From Vibrio natriegens NBRC 15636 = ATCC 14048 = DSM 759 (GTDB taxonomy: Bacteria; Pseudomonadota; Gammaproteobacteria; Enterobacterales; Vibrionaceae), in contig NZ_CP141822.1 of assembly GCF_035621455.1 (NCBI RefSeq), forward strand, positions 2,914,001 to 2,978,000: DNA of 64,000 nt, in the 5' to 3' direction. The notes under the pieces are model-generated. The model saw only the letters and a list, made by a program, of their open reading frames with translations, was not told the DNA's origin and did no database searches. Shown piece by piece: positions 36,985-47,409 of this stretch. The first letter of the stretch is position 1. The number at the start of each line of letters is the position of its first letter. The translations under genes were made by a program, and so were the position numbers.

Positions 36985-38811
36985 ATGCCTGATAAGTTTA
37001 ATATGCAATCTCCCCCGTTCGATCGCCTGACCAGCAAGCAGCAAGCGCGACTGCGTTCGTCTCTCGACGTGGCATATTATCGAACTCGAGATGTGATTTT
37101 ATCTTGTGGGCAAACCAACCCTCATTTGCATATTTTGATCAAAGGTGCCGTGGAAGAGCGCTCCAAAGACCAGAGCGAAGTTTTCGCTCACTATGCCAAT
37201 GACGATATGTTTGATGTCCGTTCTTTGTTTGAAGAGAGTGTGCGTCATCAATATGTAGCGCTTGAGGATACGCTGTCCTATTTGCTGCCAAAAGAAGTGT
37301 TTCTTGAACTCTATAACGAGAATGGACAATTCGCAGCGTACTTCGATAACAACCTATCTAAACGACAGGCATTAATCGAAGCCGCGCAGCAACAGCAAAA
37401 TCTGGCCGAGTTTATTCTGACTAAAGTCGATAAGAGCATTTACCATCCTCCGATGATTCTTAAGCCCGACATGCCTATCAATGAGGTCACACGAACCTTA
37501 AAAGAAAACGGCATCGACGCCGCATTAGTTGAGCTCAACCCAGATGATGCACGCCTCGAAAAATGGCCTTCAGCGCATCCGTACGCCATTGTCACGCGAA
37601 CAAACATGCTCCATTCCGTGATGTTAGATAACTGCGCTGTCGATACACCGGTGGGCGAGATCGCCACCTTCCCGGTTTACCACGTTGATGAAGGCGACTT
37701 CCTGTTTAATGCCATGATTACGATGACGCGCCACAGGATGAAGCGCCTGATGGTCTGCGATGGTAATCAAGCCATTGGCATGTTGGATATGACTCAGATC
37801 CTCAGTGCATTCTCCACTCATTCACACGTGCTCACCCTCAGCATCGCCAGAGCCAGCAGTGTGGAAGAACTCGCTCTGGCGTCCAACCGACAACGCCAGT
37901 TGGTAGAGAGTCTGGTCAGAAACGGCATCCGCACCCGATTTATCATGGAATTGATATCTGCCGTTAATGAACAAATTATCGAGAAAGCGTTTGAATTGGT
38001 TGTGCCACCAGCACTCCACGACCACTGCTGCCTAATTGTTTTAGGCTCGGAAGGCCGAGGTGAGCAGATCCTCAAGACCGACCAAGATAACGCGCTGATC
38101 ATTAAAGACGGTTTAGAGTGGTCGCACAGTGAACAGGTGATGCAATCATTCACCCACACCCTGCAGCAACTGGGTTATCCGCTCTGCCCTGGCAAAGTGA
38201 TGGTCAACAATCCTAAGTGGGTAAACTCTCAATCAGAGTGGATTCGAACCCTTGATAATTGGATTTCAAAAGCGCAGCCAGAACAAATCATGGACTTAGC
38301 CATCTTCAGTGATGCTCAAGCCGTTGCCGGCAATCGAGAATTACTCACTCCCGTCGCCAACCATCTCAGAGACACAATGAAAGATCGCATGTTGATCCTG
38401 TCCGACTTTACCCGGCCAGCGTTGCAGTTTTCTGTGCCTCTGACTCTGTTTGGTAACGTAAAAAGTGCCAAAGATGGCTTAGATATCAAACGCGGCGGTA
38501 TTTTCCCGATAGTGCACGGCATTAGAACTCTGTCTCTCGAATATGCCATTGAAGAGAAAAATACCTTTGCCCGCATAGAAGCCCTGAGAAACAAGCGAAT
38601 TTTAGAACCAGAAACGGCGGATAACTTAAACGAAGCACTCAAGTTGTTCTTTAAGCTTCGGCTCAATCAGCAACTTAACCAACAAGAGGCACAGAATAAT
38701 ATCGACCTCAAACAACTCGACCGAACAGAGCGCGACTTGCTGCGTCATAGCCTGCATGTCGTGAAAAAGTTTAAGCAGTTTTTAGGTTTCCACTATCAGA
38801 TCCGTGATTAA
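36985..38811 (+). CDS. DUF294/CBS-domain putative nucleotidyltransferase with cNMP-binding-like domain
   Basis: This 608-residue cytoplasmic signalling-type protein has an N-terminal cyclic-nucleotide-binding-like domain (about 15-130), a CBS pair (about 155-280), and a DUF294 nucleotidyltransferase domain with GSEGRGEQILKTDQDNAL (about 360-377). A helical DUF294 C-terminal substrate-binding domain (about 450-605) follows. The GSxGR...TDxD motif is the nucleotidyltransferase active site, related to GlnD-type uridylyltransferases. It lies directly upstream of a DnaQ-like exonuclease and acs, an arrangement conserved in gammaproteobacteria and linked to acetate control. The ATG at 36985 has AGGG upstream and is preferred to a GTG at 36958. 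Confidence 0.88.
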   Translation: MPDKFNMQSPPFDRLTSKQQARLRSSLDVAYYRTRDVILSCGQTNPHLHILIKGAVEERSKDQSEVFAHYANDDMFDVRSLFEESVRHQYVALEDTLSYLLPKEVFLELYNENGQFAAYFDNNLSKRQALIEAAQQQQNLAEFILTKVDKSIYHPPMILKPDMPINEVTRTLKENGIDAALVELNPDDARLEKWPSAHPYAIVTRTNMLHSVMLDNCAVDTPVGEIATFPVYHVDEGDFLFNAMITMTRHRMKRLMVCDGNQAIGMLDMTQILSAFSTHSHVLTLSIARASSVEELALASNRQRQLVESLVRNGIRTRFIMELISAVNEQIIEKAFELVVPPALHDHCCLIVLGSEGRGEQILKTDQDNALIIKDGLEWSHSEQVMQSFTHTLQQLGYPLCPGKVMVNNPKWVNSQSEWIRTLDNWISKAQPEQIMDLAIFSDAQAVAGNRELLTPVANHLRDTMKDRMLILSDFTRPALQFSVPLTLFGNVKSAKDGLDIKRGGIFPIVHGIRTLSLEYAIEEKNTFARIEALRNKRILEPETADNLNEALKLFFKLRLNQQLNQQEAQNNIDLKQLDRTERDLLRHSLHVVKKFKQFLGFHYQIRD

Positions 38812-38841
38812 GCCCGGTAAGTTGTAAAAGAGGTATCTGGG

Positions 38842-39471
38842 ATGAATTGGCTACAACGAAAATATTGGCACTATAAACTGAAAGGCTCGCCTTATCAGTC
38901 GCTATTTTGTGCACCAGATAAAACCGAGCTGGTTTCTCTCGACTGCGAAACCACCAGCCTAGACCCGAATAGAGCAGAGCTGGTGACCATCGCAGCCACT
39001 AAAATCATTGATAACCGCATTATCACCAGCCAACCATTCGAAGTACATTTGCGAGCGCCACAATCTCTCGACTCCGGCTCGGTAAAAATCCATAAAATTC
39101 GCCATCAGGATTTAGTCGACGGCATCAGCGAAAAGGATGCGCTACTAAAATTAATAGACTTTATCGGCAATCGTCCGCTCGTCGGCTATCACATCCGTTA
39201 CGACAAAAAAATCTTAGACCTCGCCTGTCAAAGACAACTGGGATTCCCTCTGCCCAACCCTCTTATTGAAGTAAGCCAGATTTACCACGACAAGCTGGAG
39301 CGACATTTACCGAACGCCTATTTCGACTTAAGTCTGGAGGCGATTTGCAAGCACCTTGAGCTGCCAATTCAAGATAAGCACGACGCTTTGCAAGATGCGA
39401 TATCCGCAGCATTGGTATTTGTTCGTTTAACCAAAGGCGATTTACCGAGTCTCAGCGTGCCATACACATAA
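38842..39471 (+). CDS. DnaQ-like DEDDh 3'-5' exonuclease
   Basis: This 209-residue exonuclease of the DnaQ/epsilon superfamily has Exo I LDCETTSLDP (D and E near residue 34), Exo II in VGYHIRYDKKIL (about 115-126) and Exo III in HDALQDAISAALVF (about 180-193), which together give the DEDDh active site. It follows the DUF294 gene by 30 nt with GAGG before its ATG, so the two are co-transcribed. It is shorter than the replicative epsilon subunit and lacks its C-terminal polymerase-binding extension, so it is not dnaQ itself. Its physiological substrate is unknown. Confidence 0.88.
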   Translation: MNWLQRKYWHYKLKGSPYQSLFCAPDKTELVSLDCETTSLDPNRAELVTIAATKIIDNRIITSQPFEVHLRAPQSLDSGSVKIHKIRHQDLVDGISEKDALLKLIDFIGNRPLVGYHIRYDKKILDLACQRQLGFPLPNPLIEVSQIYHDKLERHLPNAYFDLSLEAICKHLELPIQDKHDALQDAISAALVFVRLTKGDLPSLSVPYT

Positions 39472-39764
39472 TTCCTGTTGACCTGGCTCCCATAATTACT
39501 TTTATTTCAACCCTTTTTCGGTAGATCCCTCTCTATCATCCTAAAGTCTAATTGTGGAAATACGCGCTGTGACTGAAAGTTATTAGCACAAGGTCAGTCT
39601 TGCGACGACCAACTGTTTAAAACAAATATCCGTTCTATTCTTTATGTTTTAGAAAATCATAATGTTGATAGAGCGGGTAAATACAACAGCCCGACAAAGT
39701 AAAGATTCAAAGTCTTATGTAGATTGTTGTAAGGCCGAGAAATAAAGGCACAAGGAGAGAAGCC

Positions 39765-41714
39765 ATGAGCGAAGCCCACGTTTATCCGGTAAAAGAAAAC
39801 ATTAAAACTCATACACACGCGGATAATGAAACTTACCTAGCCATGTATCAGCAGTCGGTAACCGACCCAGAGGGCTTCTGGAACGAGCACGGCAAAATCG
39901 TTGATTGGATTAAACCTTTCACCCAAGTAAAAAGCACCTCTTTCGACACGGGTCACGTCGACATCCGCTGGTTTGAAGACGGCACACTTAACGTTTCAGC
40001 AAACTGTATTGACCGCCATCTAGCAGAACACGGCGACGACGTAGCAATAATCTGGGAAGGCGATGACCCTGCAGACGATAAAACGCTGACGTTCAATGAA
40101 CTGCACAAAGAAGTATGTAAATTCTCAAACGCATTGAAAGATCAAGGCGTACGTAAAGGCGACGTAGTTTGTCTCTACATGCCAATGGTACCTGAAGCTG
40201 CAATCGCGATGCTGGCTTGTACCCGCATCGGCGCAGTCCACACTGTGGTATTCGGCGGTTTCTCACCAGAAGCACTTTCTGGCCGTATCATTGACTCAGA
40301 CGCTAAAGTTGTCATCACCGCAGACGAAGGCGTTCGTGGCGGACGTGCGGTTCCACTGAAAAAGAATGTTGATGAAGCACTGACTAACCCAGACGTGAAA
40401 ACCATCAGCAAAGTGTTGGTTCTTAAACGTACTGGTGGCGATGTTGAATGGCATGATCACCGTGATGTTTGGTGGCATGAAGCAACCGCAAGTGTTTCTG
40501 ACGTTTGCCCACCAGAAGAGATGAAAGCCGAAGATCCACTTTTCATCCTTTACACCTCAGGCTCTACGGGTAAACCTAAAGGCGTACTGCATACCACTGG
40601 TGGCTACCTTGTTTATGCCGCAATGACATTTAAATACGTCTTCGACTACCAGCCGGGCGAAACCTTCTGGTGTACTGCTGACGTGGGCTGGATTACTGGT
40701 CACACGTACCTTATCTACGGTCCACTAGCGAACGGCGCTAAAACCATCTTGTTTGAGGGTGTGCCAAACTACCCAAGCACAAGCCGTATGAGCGAAGTGG
40801 TTGATAAGCATCAAGTGAACATCCTTTACACTGCGCCAACTGCGATTCGTGCGCTAATGGCAAAAGGTAATGAAGCGGTTGAAGGCACGTCTCGTACAAG
40901 CCTTCGCATCATGGGTTCGGTAGGTGAGCCAATCAACCCAGAAGCATGGGAGTGGTACTACAAGACCATCGGTAACGAAAATTCACCGATTGTCGATACT
41001 TGGTGGCAAACTGAAACAGGCGGCATCTTGATTGCTCCACTACCAGGCGCTACAGATCTAAAACCAGGTTCCGCGACCCGTCCATTCTTCGGCGTACAAC
41101 CTGCGCTTGTCGATAACATGGGTAACATTATTGAAGGTGCAGCTGAAGGCAACCTTGTGATTCTTGATTCGTGGCCAGGTCAGATGCGTACGGTCTATGG
41201 TGACCATGAACGCTTCGAACAAACTTACTTCTCAACCTTCAAGGGCATGTACTTCACCAGTGATGGCGCTCGTCGTGACGAAGATGGTTACTACTGGATC
41301 ACAGGCCGTGTGGATGACGTATTGAACGTTTCTGGACACCGTATGGGTACCGCAGAGATTGAATCTGCCCTAGTCGCGCACCACAAGATTGCAGAAGCAG
41401 CCATTGTAGGTATCCCGCACGACATCAAAGGTCAGGCTATCTATGCTTACATCACGCTAAACGATGGTGAGTTCCCTTCAGCGGAACTGCACAAAGAAGT
41501 TAAAGACTGGGTGCGCAAAGAGATCGGTCCAATTGCAACACCAGATGTACTGCACTGGACGGATTCCCTACCGAAGACTCGCTCTGGTAAGATCATGCGT
41601 CGAATTCTGCGTAAGATTGCAACTGGCGATACGAGCAACCTGGGTGACACGTCAACGCTTGCCGACCCTAGCGTTGTAGACAAACTTATCGCTGAAAAAG
41701 CTGAGCTGGCGTAA
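39765..41714 (+). CDS. acs: Acetyl-CoA synthetase
   Basis: Acs activates acetate to acetyl-CoA via acetyl-AMP and is the enzyme induced in the acetate switch. The 649-residue protein has the full length. The AMP-binding motif [11 protein letters not shown] lies at 263-273, WWQTETGG near 413, and the C-terminal [11 protein letters not shown] carries Lys609, the residue reversibly acetylated in Salmonella Acs. The ATG has AAGGAGAG upstream. The 293-bp upstream region contains no recognisable gene. In V. cholerae, CrbRS activates this gene, and both partners lie in the same window here. Confidence 0.97.
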   Translation: MSEAHVYPVKENIKTHTHADNETYLAMYQQSVTDPEGFWNEHGKIVDWIKPFTQVKSTSFDTGHVDIRWFEDGTLNVSANCIDRHLAEHGDDVAIIWEGDDPADDKTLTFNELHKEVCKFSNALKDQGVRKGDVVCLYMPMVPEAAIAMLACTRIGAVHTVVFGGFSPEALSGRIIDSDAKVVITADEGVRGGRAVPLKKNVDEALTNPDVKTISKVLVLKRTGGDVEWHDHRDVWWHEATASVSDVCPPEEMKAEDPLFILYTSGSTGKPKGVLHTTGGYLVYAAMTFKYVFDYQPGETFWCTADVGWITGHTYLIYGPLANGAKTILFEGVPNYPSTSRMSEVVDKHQVNILYTAPTAIRALMAKGNEAVEGTSRTSLRIMGSVGEPINPEAWEWYYKTIGNENSPIVDTWWQTETGGILIAPLPGATDLKPGSATRPFFGVQPALVDNMGNIIEGAAEGNLVILDSWPGQMRTVYGDHERFEQTYFSTFKGMYFTSDGARRDEDGYYWITGRVDDVLNVSGHRMGTAEIESALVAHHKIAEAAIVGIPHDIKGQAIYAYITLNDGEFPSAELHKEVKDWVRKEIGPIATPDVLHWTDSLPKTRSGKIMRRILRKIATGDTSNLGDTSTLADPSVVDKLIAEKAELA

Positions 41715-41743
41715 GCTAACTAGCCAGTTTTAAACAAATAACA

Positions 41744-41776
41744 AAAAACCGCCACTTTGATGGCGGTTTTTTTGCT
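41744..41776 (+). terminator. Terminator of acs
   Basis: AAAACCGCCA-CTTTGA-TGGCGGTTTT is followed by TTTGC, 30 nt after the stop. The remaining 240 bp before aroQ are AT-rich and hold no gene. Confidence 0.9.
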
Positions 41777-42018
41777 TTGGGACGCAAGTTAGCCACACCC
41801 TTGATGTGGTCATTAGGTTATTTTTGTTAACTTGGTTGCAGAAAGAACATGAGCTATTGGGAGATTAGACCAGTAAATTGCTGCTAATTGCTATGAATTA
41901 GCTATAATCTTGGTCGATTTTTTAAATTTTGCTCGGTTTTAACAAAAAAATCGTGTTGAATTATCGTATATTTGGGAAAATAAACGTTCCACTCACGATA
42001 AGGGAAGATAGCAACATA

Positions 42019-42468
42019 ATGTCTGCAAAGTCACGGATTCTTGTTCTAAACGGACCAAACCTTAACCTGTTAGGTCTGCGCGAACCGACACACTATGGTA
42101 ATAACACCTTAGCACAGATTGTGAACACGCTAACGGAGCAAGCTCACAACGCAGGGGTGGAATTAGAACACCTACAATCAAATCGTGAGTACGAACTGAT
42201 TGAAGCCATTCATGCCGCACATGGCAAGATTGATTTCATCATCATCAATCCAGCTGCTTTCACTCATACCAGTGTAGCACTGCGAGATGCATTACTTGGC
42301 GTCGCCATCCCATTTATCGAAGTGCACCTATCAAACGTGCACGCACGTGAGCCGTTTCGCCATCACTCATACCTGTCAGATAAGGCAGAAGGGGTGATTT
42401 GCGGTCTAGGCGCACAAGGTTATGAATTTGCTCTGTCTGCTGTAATTAACAAACTTCAGACAAAGTAA
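42019..42468 (+). CDS. aroQ: 3-dehydroquinate dehydratase, type II
   Basis: AroQ removes water from 3-dehydroquinate in the shikimate pathway. The 149-residue protein is the small dodecameric type II form. It has [21 protein letters not shown] (catalytic Tyr and Arg) at 7-27, [16 protein letters not shown] near 74-89 and the histidine motif [17 protein letters not shown] near 98-114. I chose the ATG at 42019, where the conserved sequence begins. An upstream in-frame start at 41929 would add 30 residues of unrelated, AT-rich coding sequence. It is upstream of accBC, as in many gammaproteobacteria. Confidence 0.96.
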   Translation: MSAKSRILVLNGPNLNLLGLREPTHYGNNTLAQIVNTLTEQAHNAGVELEHLQSNREYELIEAIHAAHGKIDFIIINPAAFTHTSVALRDALLGVAIPFIEVHLSNVHAREPFRHHSYLSDKAEGVICGLGAQGYEFALSAVINKLQTK

Positions 42469-42528
42469 CCCTTACACTCTGCAATCCTACGGGGTTGTCT
42501 TAATCACAAGATAAAAGAGAAAGAAAAG

Positions 42529-42987
42529 ATGGATATTCGTAAAATCAAAAAGCTAATCGAGTTAGTTGAAGAGTCTGGCATTGCTGAGCTAGAAATTTCA
42601 GAAGGTGAAGAATCAGTACGCATCAGTCGTCACGGCACTGCAGCTGCGCCAGCACCAGTACACTACGCAGCAGCTCCAGTAGCAGCACCTGCGCCAGTAG
42701 CAGCGGCTCCAGTAGCAGAAGCACCAGCAGCTGAAGCTCCAGCAGTACCTGCGGGTCACCAAGTTCTTTCTCCAATGGTTGGTACTTTTTACCGTTCTCC
42801 AAGCCCTGACTCGAAAGCATTCGTAGAAGTAGGCCAAAAAGTTAGCGCTGGCGATACTCTATGTATCGTTGAAGCAATGAAGATGATGAACCAAATCGAA
42901 GCGGACAAATCTGGCGTTGTTACAGCTATCCTTGTTGAAGACGGCCAACCAGTTGAATTCGACCAACCTCTAGTTGTAATCGAATAA
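42529..42987 (+). CDS. accB: Biotin carboxyl carrier protein of acetyl-CoA carboxylase
   Basis: AccB carries the biotin that accepts carboxylate from AccC and passes it to the AccAD transferase in the first step of fatty-acid synthesis. The 152-residue protein has an N-terminal helix domain (1-35), an Ala/Pro-rich flexible linker (about 38-77) and a C-terminal biotinyl domain (78-152) with Lys118 in EAMKMM as the biotinylation site and the protruding thumb SPSPDSK. It is followed by accC after 14 nt, the usual accBC operon. Confidence 0.97.
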   Translation: MDIRKIKKLIELVEESGIAELEISEGEESVRISRHGTAAAPAPVHYAAAPVAAPAPVAAAPVAEAPAAEAPAVPAGHQVLSPMVGTFYRSPSPDSKAFVEVGQKVSAGDTLCIVEAMKMMNQIEADKSGVVTAILVEDGQPVEFDQPLVVIE

Positions 42988-43001
42988 GCGAGGCTTGCCT
43001 T

Positions 43002-44345
43002 ATGCTAGACAAAGTAGTCATCGCGAACCGAGGTGAAATCGCACTTCGTATTCTTCGCGCTTGTAAAGAGTTAGGTATTAAGACCGTTGCTGTTCACTCA
43101 ACAGCTGACCGCGATCTTAAGCACGTACTACTTGCAGATGAAACCGTATGTATCGGTCCTGCTCGTGGTATCGACAGCTACCTAAACATCCCACGTATCA
43201 TTTCTGCAGCAGAAGTAACGGGTGCGGTTGCTATCCACCCTGGTTACGGCTTCTTGTCAGAAAACGCAGACTTCGCAGAGCAAGTTGAGCGTAGCGGCTT
43301 CATCTTTGTTGGTCCTAAAGCAGAAACTATCCGCTTGATGGGCGACAAAGTATCAGCGATCAACGCAATGAAGAAAGCTGGCGTTCCTTGTGTACCAGGT
43401 TCTGACGGTCCATTAGACAATGATGAAGATAAAAACAAAGCGTTTGCTAAACGCATTGGTTACCCAGTCATCATCAAAGCGTCAGGCGGCGGCGGCGGTC
43501 GTGGTATGCGTGTTGTACGTTCTGAAAAAGAACTAGTACAAGCTATTGCTATGACACGTGCAGAAGCGAAAGCAGCGTTCAACAACGACATGGTTTACAT
43601 GGAGAAATTCCTGGAAAACCCTCGTCACGTTGAAGTTCAGGTTATTGCTGACGGCCAAGGCGGCGCAATCCACCTAGGTGAGCGTGACTGTTCAATGCAG
43701 CGTCGTCACCAGAAAGTGGTAGAAGAAGCACCAGCACCAGGTATCACTGAAGAAATGCGTAAGTACATCGGTGAGCGTTGTACTCGTGCATGTATCGAAA
43801 TCGGTTACCGCGGCGCAGGTACGTTCGAATTCCTATACGAAAACGGTGAGTTCTACTTCATCGAAATGAACACTCGTATTCAGGTAGAGCACCCAGTAAC
43901 AGAAATGGTTACAGGTATCGACCTAATCAAAGAGCAGCTACGTGTTGCAGCTGGCCAGCCTCTGTCATTCACTCAGGATGATATTAAGATCCGCGGCCAT
44001 GCGATTGAGTGTCGTATCAACGCAGAAGACCCAGAGCGCTTCCTGCCATCTCCAGGTAAGATTGAGCGTTTCCACTCTCCAGGTGGCATGGGCGTACGTT
44101 GGGAATCGCACATCTACACCGGTTACTCAGTACCACCTCATTACGATTCAATGATTGGTAAACTGATCACTTACGGTGAGAACCGTGATGTGGCGATTGC
44201 ACGTATGAAGAACGCACTTGGTGAGATGATCATCGAAGGCATCAAAACTAACGTGCCTCTGCAAGTTTCAATCATGAATGATGAGAACTTCCAGCACGGT
44301 GGTGCCAACATTCATTACCTAGAGAAGAAACTAGGCCTACAATAA
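43002..44345 (+). CDS. accC: Biotin carboxylase
   Basis: AccC carboxylates AccB-bound biotin with ATP and bicarbonate. The 447-residue protein has an N-terminal pre-ATP-grasp domain (1-113), an ATP-grasp domain with the glycine-rich lid [12 protein letters not shown] (about 159-170) and [14 protein letters not shown] (about 288-301), and the C-terminal domain ending in the dimer helix. Length and motifs match the E. coli enzyme. It is the second gene of the accBC operon and is followed by a terminator. Confidence 0.97.
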   Translation: MLDKVVIANRGEIALRILRACKELGIKTVAVHSTADRDLKHVLLADETVCIGPARGIDSYLNIPRIISAAEVTGAVAIHPGYGFLSENADFAEQVERSGFIFVGPKAETIRLMGDKVSAINAMKKAGVPCVPGSDGPLDNDEDKNKAFAKRIGYPVIIKASGGGGGRGMRVVRSEKELVQAIAMTRAEAKAAFNNDMVYMEKFLENPRHVEVQVIADGQGGAIHLGERDCSMQRRHQKVVEEAPAPGITEEMRKYIGERCTRACIEIGYRGAGTFEFLYENGEFYFIEMNTRIQVEHPVTEMVTGIDLIKEQLRVAAGQPLSFTQDDIKIRGHAIECRINAEDPERFLPSPGKIERFHSPGGMGVRWESHIYTGYSVPPHYDSMIGKLITYGENRDVAIARMKNALGEMIIEGIKTNVPLQVSIMNDENFQHGGANIHYLEKKLGLQ

Positions 44346-44363
44346 GCCTTAGTTGAACTCCTG

Positions 44364-44394
44364 AAAAATGCCCACATCTGTGGGCATTTTTGTT
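44364..44394 (+). terminator. Terminator of accBC
   Basis: AAAAATGCCCACA-TC-TGTGGGCATTTTT is followed by GTTTTG. Confidence 0.9.
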
Positions 44395-44475
44395 TTGTAT
44401 ACTATCTATACTCAAACAAATCGCAGAGTTCTGGTAAACTCTGCGCCACTTCATTTACTGTAAGAGCAAAAACCA

Positions 44476-45363
44476 ATGCCTTGGATTCAAATCAAACTCA
44501 ACGCGACCAATGAAAACGCTGAGCAAATCGGCGACATGCTAATGGAAGAGACTGGAGCGCTGTCTGTAACTTTCCTAGACGCGCAAGATACGCCTGTATT
44601 CGAACCTCTTCCTGGCGAAACTCGCTTATGGGGCGATACTGACATTCTGGCACTGTACGATGCAGAAGCCGATACCAACTTCATCATCGACCAAATCAAA
44701 GCAAGTAACATGCTTGCAGACAATTTTGCTTATAAAGTAGAACAGCTGGAAGACAAAGACTGGGAACGTGAGTGGATGGAAAACTTCCACCCAATGAAAT
44801 TTGGTGAGCGCCTATGGATTTGTCCTAGCTGGCGTGACGTTCCTGAGCCAGACGCAGTAAACGTTATGCTCGATCCTGGCCTCGCATTCGGTACGGGTAC
44901 TCACCCAACGACAGCACTTTGTCTGGAATGGCTAGAAGGTCTGGACCTGACGGGTAAGACAGTTATCGACTTCGGCTGTGGCTCTGGAATTCTGGCGATC
45001 GCTGCGATCAAACTAGGCGCAGAGAAAGTCATCGGGATCGACATTGATCCTCAAGCTCTACAAGCTTCTCGCGACAACGCAGAGCGTAACGGCGTTGCCG
45101 ATCAACTTGAAGTTTACCTACCTCAAAATCAACCTGAAGGCCTGATCGCTGACGTGGTGGTTGCCAATATTCTTGCAGGTCCTCTGCGCGAACTTGCTCC
45201 TATCATTAAAGGTCTGGTGAAGCCAAATGGTGACCTTGCTATGTCGGGCGTTTTAGATACCCAAGCAGAAGATGTCGCTAACTACTACCGTGATGAGCTT
45301 CACATAGATCCTATCGTTGAGCAAAAAGAGTGGTGTCGCATCTCTGGTCGTAAGCAAGGCTAG
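44476..45363 (+). CDS. prmA: Ribosomal protein L11 methyltransferase
   Basis: PrmA trimethylates ribosomal protein L11 at its N-terminus and lysine side chains. The 295-residue protein has the small N-terminal substrate-recognition domain (1-55), a linker helix and a class I methyltransferase domain with [15 protein letters not shown] (about 163-177) and the catalytic-region NILAGPL (about 228-234). [15 protein letters not shown] (about 136-150) is a PrmA hallmark. It lies between accC and dusB as in enterobacteria. Confidence 0.96.
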   Translation: MPWIQIKLNATNENAEQIGDMLMEETGALSVTFLDAQDTPVFEPLPGETRLWGDTDILALYDAEADTNFIIDQIKASNMLADNFAYKVEQLEDKDWEREWMENFHPMKFGERLWICPSWRDVPEPDAVNVMLDPGLAFGTGTHPTTALCLEWLEGLDLTGKTVIDFGCGSGILAIAAIKLGAEKVIGIDIDPQALQASRDNAERNGVADQLEVYLPQNQPEGLIADVVVANILAGPLRELAPIIKGLVKPNGDLAMSGVLDTQAEDVANYYRDELHIDPIVEQKEWCRISGRKQG

Positions 45364-45438
45364 ACAAGGATTTGACGGCTAATTGTTTGAAATTCATACA
45401 ATTTACAAAAACAATTTGTAAATGCTCAAATATTAGTC

Positions 45439-45467
45439 TTTTCACGCAGTAAAAAAATGCGTAAAAT
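45439..45467 (+). promoter_or_regulatory. Promoter of dusB-fis
   Basis: TTTTCA (45439-45444) and TAAAAT (45462-45467) are separated by 17 bp and followed by the GC-rich discriminator GCGCGCCC, as expected for a stringently controlled, growth-rate-regulated promoter. A start of transcription around 45474 leaves a leader of about 29 nt before the TTG start at 45503. Confidence 0.6.
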
Positions 45468-45502
45468 GCGCGCCCTTGCTGGTACAGAACTGTGATGACG
45501 TT

Positions 45503-46471
45503 TTGAGAATCGGAAACTATCAACTTAAGAACAATCTAATCGTAGCCCCTATGGCTGGTGTAACGGATAGACCGTTTCGCGAGTTGTGTCTTCGTTATGG
45601 TGCGGGAATGGCCGTCAGTGAAATGATGTCTGCCAACCCAAAGCTATGGAAAACGTCGAAGTCGAAACAGCGCATGGTGCATGAAGGCGAATCGGGCATT
45701 CGCTCTGTACAGATTGCCGGTTCCGATCCACAGCTTATGGCGGATGCAGCTCAATTTAGTGTTGAAAACGGTGCGCAAATCATCGACATCAACATGGGTT
45801 GCCCAGCAAAGAAAGTGAATAAGAAGCTAGCGGGCTCTGCACTGCTTCAGTACCCAAACATTATCGAAGAGATTTTGAAAGCGGTAGTGAATGCTGTTGA
45901 CGTTCCTGTAACGTTGAAGACCCGAACTGGCTGGGATACAGAAAACAAAAACTGTCTCCAAATCGCTAAATTAGCCGAAGACTGCGGCATACAGGCTCTT
46001 GCACTACACGGTAGAACAAAAGCATGTATGTACAAAGGTGAGGCCGAATACGACAGCATTAAAGCGGTAAAAGAGGCGATTTCAATTCCGGTTATCGCGA
46101 ACGGTGATATCGATAGCCCGGAGAAAGCCAAATTTGTACTGGAGTACACCGGTGCGGACGCTTTAATGATTGGACGCCCTGCCCAAGGTCGTCCTTGGAT
46201 TTTCCAGGAAATCCATCACTATTTGGAAAACGGCACCACGATGGATGAGCTTCCAGTAGAGGAAGTGAAAACCATTATGCTTGGCCATGTGAATGCTCTG
46301 CATGAATTTTATGGAGAGTACTTAGGCCCACGTATCGCGCGTAAGCACGTTGGTTGGTACCTAAAAGAGCATGAGCAAGCGAGTGAGTTTCGCCGTACCT
46401 TCAACGCTATCGATGCAGCCCCGCTGCAAATAGAGGCGTTAGAAGGTTATTTTGATAACGTTGCATCATAA
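45503..46471 (+). CDS. dusB: tRNA-dihydrouridine synthase B
   Basis: DusB reduces uridine 17 of tRNA to dihydrouridine using FMN and NADPH. The 322-residue protein has the family start MRIGNYQL, the FMN-site [12 protein letters not shown] (15-26), catalytic Cys100 in [17 protein letters not shown] and the GRPAQGRPW loop near residue 232. The TTG at 45503 is chosen because homologues begin at this RIG motif and because the TTG at 45476 would sit almost at the predicted transcription start. It is the first gene of the dusB-fis operon, an order conserved in gammaproteobacteria. Confidence 0.93.
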   Translation: MRIGNYQLKNNLIVAPMAGVTDRPFRELCLRYGAGMAVSEMMSANPKLWKTSKSKQRMVHEGESGIRSVQIAGSDPQLMADAAQFSVENGAQIIDINMGCPAKKVNKKLAGSALLQYPNIIEEILKAVVNAVDVPVTLKTRTGWDTENKNCLQIAKLAEDCGIQALALHGRTKACMYKGEAEYDSIKAVKEAISIPVIANGDIDSPEKAKFVLEYTGADALMIGRPAQGRPWIFQEIHHYLENGTTMDELPVEEVKTIMLGHVNALHEFYGEYLGPRIARKHVGWYLKEHEQASEFRRTFNAIDAAPLQIEALEGYFDNVAS

Positions 46472-46494
46472 TTAAGAGAAGAGCTAGACCGAAT

Positions 46495-46791
46495 ATGTTC
46501 GAACAAAATCTGACTTCAGAAGCATTAACAGTAACTACAGTAACGTCACAAGACCAGATTACTCAAAAGCCTTTACGTGACTCTGTTAAAGCATCTCTTA
46601 AAAACTACCTTGCTCAACTAAACGGCCAGGAAGTAACAGAGCTATACGAATTAGTTCTAGCTGAAGTTGAACAGCCACTACTAGATACCATCATGCAGTA
46701 CACTCGCGGTAACCAAACTCGCGCAGCAACTATGATGGGTATCAACCGCGGTACTCTTCGCAAGAAACTTAAAAAATACGGCATGAACTAA
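46495..46791 (+). CDS. fis: Nucleoid-associated DNA-binding protein Fis
   Basis: Fis is the 98-residue homodimeric DNA-bending protein, abundant in early growth, that activates rRNA promoters and shapes the nucleoid. The N-terminal beta-hairpin region (about 1-26) and the C-terminal helix-turn-helix [27 protein letters not shown] are near identical to the E. coli protein. It is co-transcribed with dusB (23 nt apart) under a promoter with a GC-rich discriminator, in line with stringent control. Confidence 0.98.
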   Translation: MFEQNLTSEALTVTTVTSQDQITQKPLRDSVKASLKNYLAQLNGQEVTELYELVLAEVEQPLLDTIMQYTRGNQTRAATMMGINRGTLRKKLKKYGMN

Positions 46792-46818
46792 GACCGTAAT
46801 TAAAAATTGTTATAGAAC

Positions 46819-46853
46819 AAGCCGCTACCTTTTTAGGTCGCGGCTTTTCTTTA
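46819..46853 (+). terminator. Terminator of dusB-fis
   Basis: AAGCCGCTACC and GGTCGCGGCTT form an imperfect stem around a T-rich loop, followed by TTCTTT. Confidence 0.82.
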
Positions 46854-47409
46854 TCTGCCAGATAGAAACATTTCATATTCGCCTCTCAGGCGTGGATAGC
46901 CTCGAGATACATAAGCTCTCGATAACAAGCGCTTAAAAATAAAGACCCAACTCTTCCAAAGCCATCATGCTATTTATGTTGGCCATTCAATGCCCCTCCC
47001 CAACTGTGCTTAATAGCAAGTTCACTCATGCGACTAGCCTGCCCTTGCTCATTTCAACGATCGACACTCACGCTCCAAATTGCCAAGTTTCTTAATGTGA
47101 GCGAGCCTGTCAGCATGGTTCCGTCTGTCCCAGCAAAGGTATTGCACGTGCTATTCCAGCTAGCCATTTAATGCACTGTTGTTCTCTACCCACCGAAGAG
47201 CAAATATCACACTTTCCTCATAGAAAAGAACGTTGTAGGAAAACAGTCATAAGTTGCTTGGGATGGCAAGCTCAGAGAGAAGCTCTTGCTTGACTGTTCT
47301 TTTAACCCCATCGCGTAATCTTGTTCTTAGCTATTGATTAGTTTTACCCCCTTGATTAAACTCCGCATCATATTATAAATATCAATAAGTTGTCTTCTAG
47401 GTATAATGC
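46854..47409. other. Intergenic region with decayed sequence at the left edge of the SPOR-usher cluster
   Basis: These 556 bp hold no intact gene. Positions 47117-47144 match the IS630-type transposase at 53676-53703 in 26 of 28 bases and in the same orientation. In that frame the peptide reads GSVCPSKGIARAI against GSVCPSKGIGEAI. The rest is not recognisable, apart from AT-rich sequence before the lipoprotein gene that may contain its promoter (TATAAT-like at 47402). Confidence 0.6.
47117..47155 (+). pseudogene. Decayed IS630-type transposase fragment
   Basis: Only a fragment around the conserved FGSVCPSKG segment of the DDE domain remains, with similarity fading on both sides. The same segment occurs in the transposase remnant 6.5 kb to the right, beyond the fimbria-like cluster. 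The match was seen by direct comparison of the two stretches. Confidence 0.55.

Noticed and set aside
39540..39610. TGTGAC...-type half site upstream of acs as a CRP site
   Set aside because: The second half does not match the CRP consensus; CRP control is plausible but not supported by this sequence.
42640..42760. Low-complexity GCAGCTCCAGTA-type repeats
   Set aside because: They encode the Ala/Pro linker of AccB, which is normal for this protein.
46921..46940. TAACAAGCGCTTAA resembling one end of an integron attC site
   Set aside because: No matching complementary end (GCGTTA-type) or cassette follows, so an attC site is not supported.
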